Below, piece after piece: positions 43,636-51,537 of a stretch of 64,000 bases of DNA. A program made the position numbers and the translations under genes. Within the stretch, counting starts at the first letter, position 1, and each line of letters begins with the position of its first letter. Source of the stretch: Tessaracoccus sp. SD287 (lineage in GTDB: Bacteria; Actinomycetota; Actinomycetes; Propionibacteriales; Propionibacteriaceae); the NCBI RefSeq assembly GCF_017355265.1, contig NZ_JADIJQ010000007.1:1-64000 (forward strand), given 5' to 3'. Below the pieces are notes generated by a model that was given only the letters and a program-made list of their open reading frames with translations, did not search any database and was not told where the DNA came from.

Positions 43636-45051
43636 TCAGGCGAGTCCGAGGAAATCGACCATCGTGTCGACCAGGGCGTGGGCCTCGTCCTCGGTGGCGG
43701 CCTCGGCGAAGATCCGCAGCACCGGTTCGGTGCCCGAGAAGCGGGCCACCAGCCACGCATCCGCCCCGAAGTGCACCTTCATCCCGTCCAGGTAGCTGAC
43801 CTCGGTGACCGGACGGCCGAATTCGGGCAGCTCCCGGCGTTCGAACAGCTGGGCCATCAGCGCCTCGCGGCGGGCCGGGGTGAAACCCCAGGCGGTCTCG
43901 ACCATCTCCAGGCTGCCGTACTCGGCGACGATGTCGGCCCAGTGCTCACTGAGACGGCGCTTGCTGGCCGCGAGCATCTCGACCAGCAGCGAGGCGGCGT
44001 AGACGCCGTCCTTGCCGGCGATGTGGCCGCGCACGGTCAGGCCGCCGGACGACTCCCCGCCAATGATGGCCCCGTGCTGGTCCATGGCGGCGCTGATGTG
44101 CTTGAACCCGACCGGCACCTCGTAGCACTGCTCACCGTGCCTTTCGGCGACCCGGTCGAGCAGGTGGGTGGTGGCCAGGTTGCGCACCACCGGACCGTGC
44201 CAGCCCTTGTCCACCAGCAGGTAGCGGTACAGCAGCACCAGGATCTGGTTGGCCGACAGGAAGTTGCCCTGGTCGTCGATGATGCCCAGCCGGTCGGCGT
44301 CACCGTCGGTGCCGATGCCCAGGTCGGCCCCCGAGTCGCGCACCTTCTGCTTGAGCTCGTGCAGGGTGTCCCAGTTCGGTGAGGGCAGTCGGCCCCCGAA
44401 CAGGGTGTCGTGGCGACTGTTGATCACCTCCACGTCGCAGCGGGCGGTCATCAAAATGGTCTGCAGGCAGGTCTGCGAGACCCCGAACATCGGGTCGAGG
44501 ACGACCGTGAGGTGGGCGTGGCGGATGGTGTCGACGTCGACCTGGTCAAGGATCGAGTCGATGTACCAGTTCATGGACTTCTGCACCGTGACCAGGGCAT
44601 GCCCGTGGATCTCGTGGCTGGGCACGCTGACCACGTCGTCGGCCGTCAGTGCGTTGACCTGGTCCTGCAGGGAGGCGGTGACGGCAGCGTCGGCATCGCG
44701 GCCGCCGGCGGTGAACACCTTGACGCCGTTGTACAGCGCCGGGTTGTGGGAGGCCGTGATCGCCACACCGTAGGCGGTGTCCAGGCTCCGGACGGTGTAC
44801 ATGATCATCGGCGTCGGCGCCGCCCGGTCGATCAGGGTCACCGGGATGCCGTTGCCGACCATCACCTCGGCCAGCCACCAGGCCGACTCCCGGGACAGGA
44901 ACCGTCGGTCGTAGCCGATGACGATGCCACGCTCGGCCACGCCCTCGTCCAGCATCCGCTGGGCCAGGCCCTGGCCCAGCAGGCGCAGGTTGGCCATGGT
45001 GAAGCCGTCGGCGATGATGGCACGCCATCCGCCGGTCCCGAATTCGATCAC
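43636..45051 (-). CDS. Phosphoglucomutase/phosphomannomutase family enzyme
   Basis: A 471-residue alpha-D-phosphohexomutase. Active serine in GVAITASHNPALYNGVK, metal loop GIGTDGDADRLG, sugar loop IGGESSGGL and phosphate loop VARFSGTEPVLR are all present in order. The short N-terminus, starting MIEFGTGGWRAIIADG, resembles the archaeal and Firmicutes-type group. It interconverts hexose 1- and 6-phosphates, which would connect with glycogen phosphorylase and amylase genes elsewhere in the window. Monocistronic between hppA and an alcohol dehydrogenase gene. Confidence 0.92.
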   Translation of the reverse strand: MIEFGTGGWRAIIADGFTMANLRLLGQGLAQRMLDEGVAERGIVIGYDRRFLSRESAWWLAEVMVGNGIPVTLIDRAAPTPMIMYTVRSLDTAYGVAITASHNPALYNGVKVFTAGGRDADAAVTASLQDQVNALTADDVVSVPSHEIHGHALVTVQKSMNWYIDSILDQVDVDTIRHAHLTVVLDPMFGVSQTCLQTILMTARCDVEVINSRHDTLFGGRLPSPNWDTLHELKQKVRDSGADLGIGTDGDADRLGIIDDQGNFLSANQILVLLYRYLLVDKGWHGPVVRNLATTHLLDRVAERHGEQCYEVPVGFKHISAAMDQHGAIIGGESSGGLTVRGHIAGKDGVYAASLLVEMLAASKRRLSEHWADIVAEYGSLEMVETAWGFTPARREALMAQLFERRELPEFGRPVTEVSYLDGMKVHFGADAWLVARFSGTEPVLRIFAEAATEDEAHALVDTMVDFLGLA

Positions 45052-45115
45052 GACTCCAACGTAGCGGCCACCCGCCGCCGACCCACCGAGGTGATCACTC
45101 AGCGTGGGCGTTCGC

Positions 45116-46174
45116 TCACACCGGTGCGTCGGCGAAGGTGGCGGTGTCGATGACGAAGCGGAACATCACGTCACCGTCGACCACCCGCTCGTAGGCGGCG
45201 TCCACGTCGTCCACGCCGATCGTCTCGATGCGGGCGGCCAACCCGTGCTCGGCGCAGAAGTCCAGCATCTGCTGGGTCTCGGGAATGCCGCCAATGTTCG
45301 AACCGGTCAGCACCTTGCCGCCGCCGATCAGCGAACCGGCACGCACCGCCATCGCCTCCGGCGGCGCGCCCACCACGGCCATCACGCCGCGCGGCTTGAG
45401 CAGGCCGAGGTAGGCGTCCAGGTCGATGGAGGCGCTGATGGTGTTGAGGATGAAGTCGAACTCGCCGCGGTGCTCCTCGAAGAAGCCGTCCTCGGTGGTG
45501 GACAGGGTGCGGGCAGCACCGAGTTCGCCTGCGACCTCCGCCTTGCGCAGGCTGCGGGAGAGCACGGTGACGTCGGCCCCCTTGGCGGCCGCGATCTGGA
45601 CGCCCATGTGGCCCAGACCGCCCAGGCCGAGCACGGCCACCTTGTCCCCGGCGCCGACGTTCCAGCGGGCGATGGGGGAGTAGGTGGTGATGCCGGCGCA
45701 CAGCAAGGGCGCGGCGACGTCGAAGTCCAGCGCCTCGGGGATGCGGCAGACGAACCTCTCGTTGACGACCACCTTCTCGGAGTAGCCGCCCTGGGTGATG
45801 GTGCCGTCGACGTCCTCGGCGTCGTAGGTGCCGACCGCGCCATTGAGGCAGCAGTTCTCGAACCCTGCGGTGCACTGCTCGCAGGTGCCGCAGGAGTTGA
45901 CCAGGCAACCCACCCCCACCCGGTCACCGACGGCCCAGTTGGTCACCGCCGACCCGACTGCCTCGACCACCCCGGCGATCTCGTGGCCCACCGCCAGCGG
46001 GAAGTGCGCGGGCCCCCACTCGTTGCGGATGGTGTGGATGTCGCTGTGACAGATGCCGGCCGCCTTGATGGCGATGACCACGTCGTCGGGACGCGGGTCG
46101 CGGCGTTCGATGGTGCGCACCTGGAACGGCTGGTCGACGGCGGTCTTCTGCAGGGCCTTGACGGTGATGGGCAT
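45116..46174 (-). CDS. Zinc-dependent alcohol dehydrogenase (YahK/AdhA type)
   Basis: A 352-residue MDR dehydrogenase. Catalytic zinc ligands lie in GICHSDIHTIRNEWG and AVGHEIAGVVEAVG, structural zinc cysteines in SCGTCEQCTAGFENCC, and the cofactor loop is VLGLGGLGHMGVQIAAAKGA. This pattern is that of NADP-preferring aldehyde reductases such as YahK and cinnamyl alcohol dehydrogenases. The chain is monocistronic, divergent from the serine hydrolase. The 175-bp divergent gap contains no clear palindrome. Confidence 0.92.
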   Translation of the reverse strand: MPITVKALQKTAVDQPFQVRTIERRDPRPDDVVIAIKAAGICHSDIHTIRNEWGPAHFPLAVGHEIAGVVEAVGSAVTNWAVGDRVGVGCLVNSCGTCEQCTAGFENCCLNGAVGTYDAEDVDGTITQGGYSEKVVVNERFVCRIPEALDFDVAAPLLCAGITTYSPIARWNVGAGDKVAVLGLGGLGHMGVQIAAAKGADVTVLSRSLRKAEVAGELGAARTLSTTEDGFFEEHRGEFDFILNTISASIDLDAYLGLLKPRGVMAVVGAPPEAMAVRAGSLIGGGKVLTGSNIGGIPETQQMLDFCAEHGLAARIETIGVDDVDAAYERVVDGDVMFRFVIDTATFADAPV

Positions 46175-46349
46175 GGTTCCTCCTCAGGACGTGGGCGACT
46201 GTACGCCCCGACGCGTGACCGATGCGACAACCGTGATCCCTTGTTGACCTGCGACCACGCCCCTACAGTGTTGCTCGAGCGACAACCCCGCACGCACTGG
46301 TGCTGCGGGCACGCATGTCACACCTCACCGTCGAGAACAGGACTGCCCC

Positions 46350-47627
46350 ATGACCTCCAGCAGCGTCAACCCCACCAGCGTCGAGCCCACCATCGTCGAG
46401 CCCAGCACCGTCGGAATGTCCGCCGAGGGGCTCGGCCGCATCGACACCCTGGTCGAGAAGCACCTGGCCGAGAACGCCTACCAGGGCATCGTCGTCCTGG
46501 TCGCCCGGCACGGTCAGGTCTGCTACTTCAAGGCCTTCGGCAAGGCCGACGAGCAGGTGCCGATGCAGACCGATTCCGTCTTCCGGTTGGCCTCCATGTC
46601 CAAGGTGCCCACCGCGGTCGCCGTGCTGCAGCTGTGGGAACGGGGACTCATTGCCCTGTCCGACCCGATCTCGACCTACATTCCCGCCTTCAAGGACATG
46701 CAGGTCGTCGTTGCCCAGGCCGACGGCAGCTACGAACTCGAACCGGCCCGACGCGAGATCACCATCCACGACCTGCTCACCATGACCGCCGGCATGACCA
46801 ACACCTGGTGGGACGGGGCCTTCGCACCCCACGGCTACCAGGTCGTCCCGAAGCTGCTGGCAGAGGCCGGCGTGCGTGACGACATGAACAACCCGCCCAT
46901 CACGCTGGAGGACAACATCAACAAGCTGGCGACGGTGCCGCTGCTGGCCCACCCCGGTGAGATGTTCGACTACTCCAACAACAGCGTCGACACCCTGTGC
47001 CGGCTGGTCGAGGTGGTCTCGGGACAGAGTTTCGACCAGTACCTGCGCGACCACATCTTCGGCCCGTTAGAGATGGACGAGACCTGGTTCTACATCCCCG
47101 AGGAGCACAGGGCCCGGTTGGCCGAGATCTACCTGCCCGGACGCGACGAGCGCCAGACCGAGAACGTCCAGGTCGGTCCGCTGACGCTGGGACCTGAGGG
47201 CGCGCACAGCCCCGACCACACCTACTTCAGCGGCGCCGGCGGCCTGCACGGCACCACGGCCGACTACTTCCGCTTCGCCCAGATGCTGTTGAACAAGGGG
47301 GAACTGGACGGGGTGCGGGTGCTCAGCCCCGCCGCGGTGGAACTGATGACCAGCAACCAGATCGGGGAGTTGACCAACTGGCAGCTCACCGACAACAAGT
47401 GGGGCTACCAGGTCGACATCCAGCAGGACGTCAATGCCCCGGCCGGGTCCATCGCCTACCTCGGCGGCGCCGGTGCCTACAGCTGGCAGGGCTACTTCTC
47501 GACGAAGTTCGTGAACAACCCGGCCCGTGACACCGTCATCCTGACCATGTCGACGGTCGCCGCCGACGGGGCCCTGCCGCACAACCTGCGGATCGTGGCC
47601 ATCGCCAACGCGGCCGTGGTCGACTGA
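46350..47627 (+). CDS. Serine hydrolase of the beta-lactamase (class C) family
   Basis: A 425-residue protein with the SxxK motif S82-M-S-K85 (FRLASMSKVPTAVAVLQLWE), the YSN tyrosine motif in MFDYSNNSVDTLC, and a late GGAGAYSWQG segment near the third motif. No signal peptide: the N-terminus is Ser/Thr/Val-rich. So it is probably a cytoplasmic esterase (EstB-like) rather than a secreted beta-lactamase. ACAGGA is seven bases before the ATG. It is followed after 6 bp by a HIT gene, suggesting co-transcription. Confidence 0.87.
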   Translation: MTSSSVNPTSVEPTIVEPSTVGMSAEGLGRIDTLVEKHLAENAYQGIVVLVARHGQVCYFKAFGKADEQVPMQTDSVFRLASMSKVPTAVAVLQLWERGLIALSDPISTYIPAFKDMQVVVAQADGSYELEPARREITIHDLLTMTAGMTNTWWDGAFAPHGYQVVPKLLAEAGVRDDMNNPPITLEDNINKLATVPLLAHPGEMFDYSNNSVDTLCRLVEVVSGQSFDQYLRDHIFGPLEMDETWFYIPEEHRARLAEIYLPGRDERQTENVQVGPLTLGPEGAHSPDHTYFSGAGGLHGTTADYFRFAQMLLNKGELDGVRVLSPAAVELMTSNQIGELTNWQLTDNKWGYQVDIQQDVNAPAGSIAYLGGAGAYSWQGYFSTKFVNNPARDTVILTMSTVAADGALPHNLRIVAIANAAVVD

Positions 47628-47633
47628 GGTCTG

Positions 47634-48065
47634 GTGACCAGCCCGGACATCTTCTGCCAGATGATCGCAGGACAGGCCGAGGTGGATCCTGTCCTGCGCA
47701 CCGCCACCAGCATCGCCTTCCTCGACCACCGACCGGTGTTCAAGGGCCATGTCCTGGTCTGCCCGCTGGAGCACGTCGAGGACCTGGCCGGACTTCCGGC
47801 CGCCTCGGTGGCGGGCTTCTTCTCCGACGTCCAGCGGGTGGCCGCGGCGCTGCCCGAGGCGCTCGGCTGCCAGGGCACCTTCGTGGCCATCAACAACCAG
47901 GTCAGCCAGTCGGTGCCGCACCTGCATGCCCACGTCGTCCCCCGCACCAGGGGGGACGGGCTGCGGGGTTTCTTCTGGCCTCGGCACGCCTACGCCGAGG
48001 GTCAACTGGTCGAGTACGCCGACCGGATCCGCTCGGCGCTGACCCTGCACCACGGCCAGCCGTGA
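47634..48065 (+). CDS. HIT-family nucleotide-binding protein
   Basis: A 143-residue histidine-triad protein. The catalytic motif is SVPHLHAHVVPRTRGDG, with the family's FLDHRPVFKGHVLVCPLEHV strand before it. Members hydrolyse nucleoside phosphoramidates or dinucleoside polyphosphates. The GTG start at 47634 is preceded by TGAGGT. The gene lies 6 bp after the serine hydrolase and 49 bp before the CBM9-like gene, and probably belongs to one transcript. Confidence 0.9.
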   Translation: MTSPDIFCQMIAGQAEVDPVLRTATSIAFLDHRPVFKGHVLVCPLEHVEDLAGLPAASVAGFFSDVQRVAAALPEALGCQGTFVAINNQVSQSVPHLHAHVVPRTRGDGLRGFFWPRHAYAEGQLVEYADRIRSALTLHHGQP

Positions 48066-48114
48066 CCGGTTCGTCCCCGCGGCAAGCGCGTCACCGCGCT
48101 GTAGCCTTCCGACC

Positions 48115-48717
48115 ATGAATCCCACCCCGGACGCCCGCCGCAGCATCGACGCTCCCGGCATCGTCCAGGTCGACCACGCGCTGTGGACCGAGCCGTCGAC
48201 GCTGCCGCTCACCCACGGGGTCGTCTCCTGGACCCCGCAGGAGCTCACCTGCCGGCTCATCACCCACGAGACCGAACCACGCACCACCTTCCACCAGCCC
48301 AACGACCCGGTCCACCGCGACTCCTGCCTGGAGTGGTTCCTGGCGCCCTGGCCCGGCACCGGCTGGTACCTCAACCTGGAGACCAACAGCGCCGGCACCC
48401 TGTTCGCCGCGTTCGGCACCACCGCGGACCGGACGTTGCTGGCCGCCGACCTGCGGGTGCTGGTGGGGGTCCGGGCCGACGTGGCCGACGACCAGTGGTC
48501 GATCACCTGGACGGTGCCCGTCGACCTGCTCGACGCCCTGGCCGGGATCGCCGCCCAGCAGCCGATCACCCTGACCGCCGGCACGGTCATGGAGACCAAC
48601 TTCTACAAGTGCGGCGACGACACGGACGCACCCCACTATGGCGCCTGGCAGCCGATTGACGCCGAACGCCCGCAGTTCCACCGCCCCGACCAGTTCGGAC
48701 GGCTCGTCCTGCGCTGA
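48115..48717 (+). CDS. CBM9-like protein without signal peptide
   Basis: A 200-residue protein related to carbohydrate-binding family 9-like (DOMON-type) domains: DSCLEWFLAPWPGTGWYLNLETNSAG in the middle, and NFYKCGDDTDAPHYGAWQPI with FHRPDQFGRLVL at the end, are typical. It consists of this single domain. Unlike most members it has no signal peptide or attached catalytic module. Its ligand is unknown. Likely co-transcribed with the HIT gene upstream. Confidence 0.72.
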   Translation: MNPTPDARRSIDAPGIVQVDHALWTEPSTLPLTHGVVSWTPQELTCRLITHETEPRTTFHQPNDPVHRDSCLEWFLAPWPGTGWYLNLETNSAGTLFAAFGTTADRTLLAADLRVLVGVRADVADDQWSITWTVPVDLLDALAGIAAQQPITLTAGTVMETNFYKCGDDTDAPHYGAWQPIDAERPQFHRPDQFGRLVLR

Positions 48718-48745
48718 GCCGTCCGGCGACCAGCGCGGTACTCGC

Positions 48746-48937
48746 TCAGGCCTCGTCGGTCTCGGCGGTCGCCGGACGATCGGTCGATGGTCCCGCAGCC
48801 ACGGTGTTTCCCGTGGAGGACGCCGCCGAGCCCTGGGTGTCCGGCGGCGGGGCGGTCTCGGAGCTGCCGTGCTGCAGCTCCTGGTCGGGGGTGCTGGCGT
48901 CGTGCTCGTGGCCGGGCTGGGACTGGTTCTGGTCCAT
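48746..48937 (-). CDS. Small disordered hydrophilic protein
   Basis: A 63-residue protein made up almost entirely of Gln, Ser, Thr, Pro, Asp and Glu (MDQNQSQPGHEHDASTPDQE...). It has no hydrophobic segment and is probably unstructured. AGAGGA six bases before the ATG at 48937 supports translation; ATG 48943 is less well spaced. It lies 31 bp after the Rieske/FAD gene and likely ends its operon. No family recognised. Confidence 0.5.
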   Translation of the reverse strand: MDQNQSQPGHEHDASTPDQELQHGSSETAPPPDTQGSAASSTGNTVAAGPSTDRPATAETDEA

Positions 48938-48968
48938 GATCATTCCTCTCGTTGGTGAAACTACGCCG

Positions 48969-50477
48969 TCAGTCGTGGTCGCTGAGGTCGGTGGTGGCGG
49001 GACCCTCGAGCAGGGTGCCGTCGGGGGCGAACCGGGAGCCGTGGATGGGGCAGTCCCAGGACTTCTCGATGTCGTTCCACGACAGGATGCCGCCCAGGTG
49101 GGTGCAGACACCGCTGACGCGGCAGCTGCGCCCGTCGACCGTGGAGACGGCTGTCGGGGCCACCGGATTGCCCTCCAGACGCCCTTCGCCTTCGGCCGGG
49201 GGAGTCCTGGAGGCAGCATGCCCGGGGGTGGCGAGGGCGGCGCGGTCGCCCACCGCATGCTGAAGGGTGGAGCCGACCCGGGCGACGGTTTCACCCAGTT
49301 GCCGCAGGTGCACACCATGGCCGTGCAGCCCGGCCGCGAACCCGGGGACCTGCCCCAGGACATGACCGGCCAGCACCTGACCGGCCGCCGCCCCGGTGGC
49401 CAGACCCCACTTGTCGAAGCCGGTGGCCACCAGCAGGGTGCCGTCGGTCCCGGTGGCGGGGCCGACGCTGGGCATCCCGGTGGTCAGCCGGTAGTCCTGG
49501 GCCGACCAGGACCACGATGGCTCACCGACGCCCAGGTTCGCGCGGGCCCAGCCTTGGAGTTCGGCAACGTGCTGGGCCGCCGATCCGATGCCGACGGCGT
49601 GCCCACCGCCGCCGACGAGCAGGAACGTGCCCCGGGAGGTCGTGGCCGTCCTCAGAGACCGGGCATTGTCGTCCAGCGAGATGGCCATGGGCAGGCGGGT
49701 GTCCTCGTCGACCGGGTAGGCGAGCACGTAGGAGCGGTGGGCCGACATGCCCGCCGTATGTCCGGTGCGGTTCAGGATGGGAGCCTGGGTGGCCAGCACC
49801 AGGTGCCCCGCGGTGATCGGTCCGGCCGTGGTGTCCACGGTCCAGGGCCTGCGCATCGACACGTCGCGGACCCGGACCCCCTCGACGATCACCCCGCCGA
49901 GTTCCACCAGCTCGGCGGCCAATACCCGTACTGCGGCCAGTGGATCGATCTGGGCCTGGTCGGGCAGCAGGATCGCGTCGGTGACGGTGAACGGCAGACC
50001 GGGATGCGGGGCGTCCACGACGGGAAGGCCGGCCAGGCGTGAGGACTCCCGCTCGGCCTGGACGGCCCTGGCGCCCTGGGTGGTGACCGCGTAGGTCAGC
50101 GCATCACGGATCTCGGGCTCGATGCCGCCGCGCCGCAGGGCGGCCAGCAGCCACCCCTGTCCGGCCCGGTTGGCCTCGACGTAGGCCTTGAGCGTGTCGT
50201 CGTCGACGTGCTGGCGCACCTGTTGCAACTGGGAGCCCTGCAGCAGGGTCACCTTGGCGCTGCTGTGACCGGTGGTCCCGGAACCGACGCGGTAGGCCTC
50301 GACCACGACCACCCGGACGCCGCCGCGGGCCAGTTGCACCGCGGTGCTCATTCCCGTGATGCCCGCCCCCACCACCAGCACGTCGGCGTGGCCGGGCAGG
50401 TCGGTGGCGTCCACGGGGTCGCGGGGTCTCTGGTCGGCCAGACCCCACCACAACGAGCGACGGTCGTGTTGGCTCAT
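48969..50477 (-). CDS. FAD-dependent oxidoreductase with C-terminal Rieske domain
   Basis: A 502-residue fusion. Residues about 24-390 form a DAO-type FAD enzyme: VLVVGAGITGMSTAVQLARG binds the cofactor, followed by SGTTGHSSAKVTLLQG and the ending TDGTLLVATGFDKWGL. Residues about 430-500 form a Rieske [2Fe-2S] domain with C-x-H in VCTHLGGIL and C-x2-H in WDCPIHGSRF. The N-terminal QHDRRSLWWG is characteristic of this family, whose substrate is unknown. It is divergent from the ABC transporter, across a palindromic repeat. Start ATG 50477 matches homology; the frame stays open upstream. Confidence 0.88.
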   Translation of the reverse strand: MSQHDRRSLWWGLADQRPRDPVDATDLPGHADVLVVGAGITGMSTAVQLARGGVRVVVVEAYRVGSGTTGHSSAKVTLLQGSQLQQVRQHVDDDTLKAYVEANRAGQGWLLAALRRGGIEPEIRDALTYAVTTQGARAVQAERESSRLAGLPVVDAPHPGLPFTVTDAILLPDQAQIDPLAAVRVLAAELVELGGVIVEGVRVRDVSMRRPWTVDTTAGPITAGHLVLATQAPILNRTGHTAGMSAHRSYVLAYPVDEDTRLPMAISLDDNARSLRTATTSRGTFLLVGGGGHAVGIGSAAQHVAELQGWARANLGVGEPSWSWSAQDYRLTTGMPSVGPATGTDGTLLVATGFDKWGLATGAAAGQVLAGHVLGQVPGFAAGLHGHGVHLRQLGETVARVGSTLQHAVGDRAALATPGHAASRTPPAEGEGRLEGNPVAPTAVSTVDGRSCRVSGVCTHLGGILSWNDIEKSWDCPIHGSRFAPDGTLLEGPATTDLSDHD

Positions 50478-50579
50478 GGCAATCCTCAGTGTCGTGGCGA
50501 TGATCACGCAATGCTCACACGATCCCACGTCCGCCCGGCTCTGGGGCGGGATAGGCGATCTCGGGCGGCGGGGCCACTG

Positions 50580-50641
50580 CGAACCAGCAGGTGTCGCTTC
50601 GACCTCGGCATACCCAGGTCGGGGCGACACCACAGTGTTCG
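50580..50641. repeat. 62-bp palindromic element, family B (P6)
   Basis: An inner stem pairs 50590-50605 with 50616-50631 (16 positions, two G-T) around a 10-base loop. After an internal bulge the outer stem pairs 50580-50584 with 50637-50641. The right arm is homologous to the left arm of P5. It occupies the 229-bp divergent gap between the Rieske/FAD gene and the ABC ATPase gene; no ORF is plausible there. Confidence 0.7.
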
Positions 50642-50706
50642 ACGTGGTGGTGGCATTGGCCACAGGGCGGTTGTGCTGGGCCGCAGGGTGGGACAGAGTC
50701 AATCCC

Positions 50707-51537
50707 ATGGACCTTCCCTCAGCGCCGCCACCGCCGCCAGTCGCAGGCATTGCCCCACCGGCCCCGGCGGTGCTCGTCCAAGGCCTGGCGAAGGCGTTCG
50801 GCAGGAAGGTTGCCGTCCAGCCGACCCAGTTGGCGGTCCCCCGCGGAAGCTTCTATGGCGTCGTCGGCCCCAATGGCGCCGGGAAGACGACCCTGATCAG
50901 GATGGCCACCGGGCTGCTGCGCCCCGACCAGGGACGCGTCATCGTTGACGGCATCGACGTCTGGGCCGACCCCGTCCACGCCAAGGCCAATATCGGCATT
51001 CTTCCCGACGAGCGGCGCATGTTCGAACGCCTGTCGGGGCGGGAGTTGCTGCTCTACAACGGGTTGTTGCGCGGCATGGACGAGAAACTGGTCAGGGCCC
51101 GCATCGAGGACCTGCTCGCCGTGCTCGAACTGTCCGAGGACGGCAACACGCTGGTGGTCGACTACTCCGCGGGCATGCACAAGAAGGTCGCATTGGCGGC
51201 GGCGCTGCTGCACGACCCGCGGGTGCTCTTCCTGGACGAACCCCTCGAATCCGTCGACCCGGTCTCGGCCCGGACGATCCGTGAGGTGTTGAGCCGTCTG
51301 GTCGACCGTGGCGCCACCGTCATCCTGTCCAGCCACGTGATGGAGACCGTCCAGCAGTTGTGCAGCCATGTCGCGATCATGGCGGCCGGCGTCATCGTCG
51401 CCGCCGGTCCGATGGACCAGGTGCGCCGGGGACGCGGCCTCGAGGACCGCTTCATCGAGCTCGTGGGGGCACCCAGTGCCGAGATCGAGGGGAGGCTGGC
51501 ATGGTTGGGCACTTCCTCCGACTCAAGGTCGCATTGA
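50707..51537 (+). CDS. ABC transporter ATP-binding protein
   Basis: A 276-residue ATPase. Walker A is GPNGAGKTT (54-62), Walker B VLFLDEP, and the switch histidine lies in LSSHVMETVQQLC. The signature motif is DYSAGMHKKVALAAAL, with SAG rather than LSGG-Q, an unusual but conserved-looking variation in exporter-type ATPases. About 20 Pro/Ala-rich residues precede the domain. The start at 50707 follows the palindromic repeat. The permease gene overlaps its end by 37 bp in another frame, so they are coupled. Confidence 0.9.
   Translation: MDLPSAPPPPPVAGIAPPAPAVLVQGLAKAFGRKVAVQPTQLAVPRGSFYGVVGPNGAGKTTLIRMATGLLRPDQGRVIVDGIDVWADPVHAKANIGILPDERRMFERLSGRELLLYNGLLRGMDEKLVRARIEDLLAVLELSEDGNTLVVDYSAGMHKKVALAAALLHDPRVLFLDEPLESVDPVSARTIREVLSRLVDRGATVILSSHVMETVQQLCSHVAIMAAGVIVAAGPMDQVRRGRGLEDRFIELVGAPSAEIEGRLAWLGTSSDSRSH

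Noticed and set aside
46175-46349. TTGACC...TACAGT as a promoter for the serine hydrolase
   Set aside because: The spacing between the two boxes is only 14 bases, too short for a standard promoter; not reported as a feature.
46350-47627. Serine hydrolase as a secreted beta-lactamase
   Set aside because: There is no signal peptide, and the motif set equally fits cytoplasmic class-C-like esterases.
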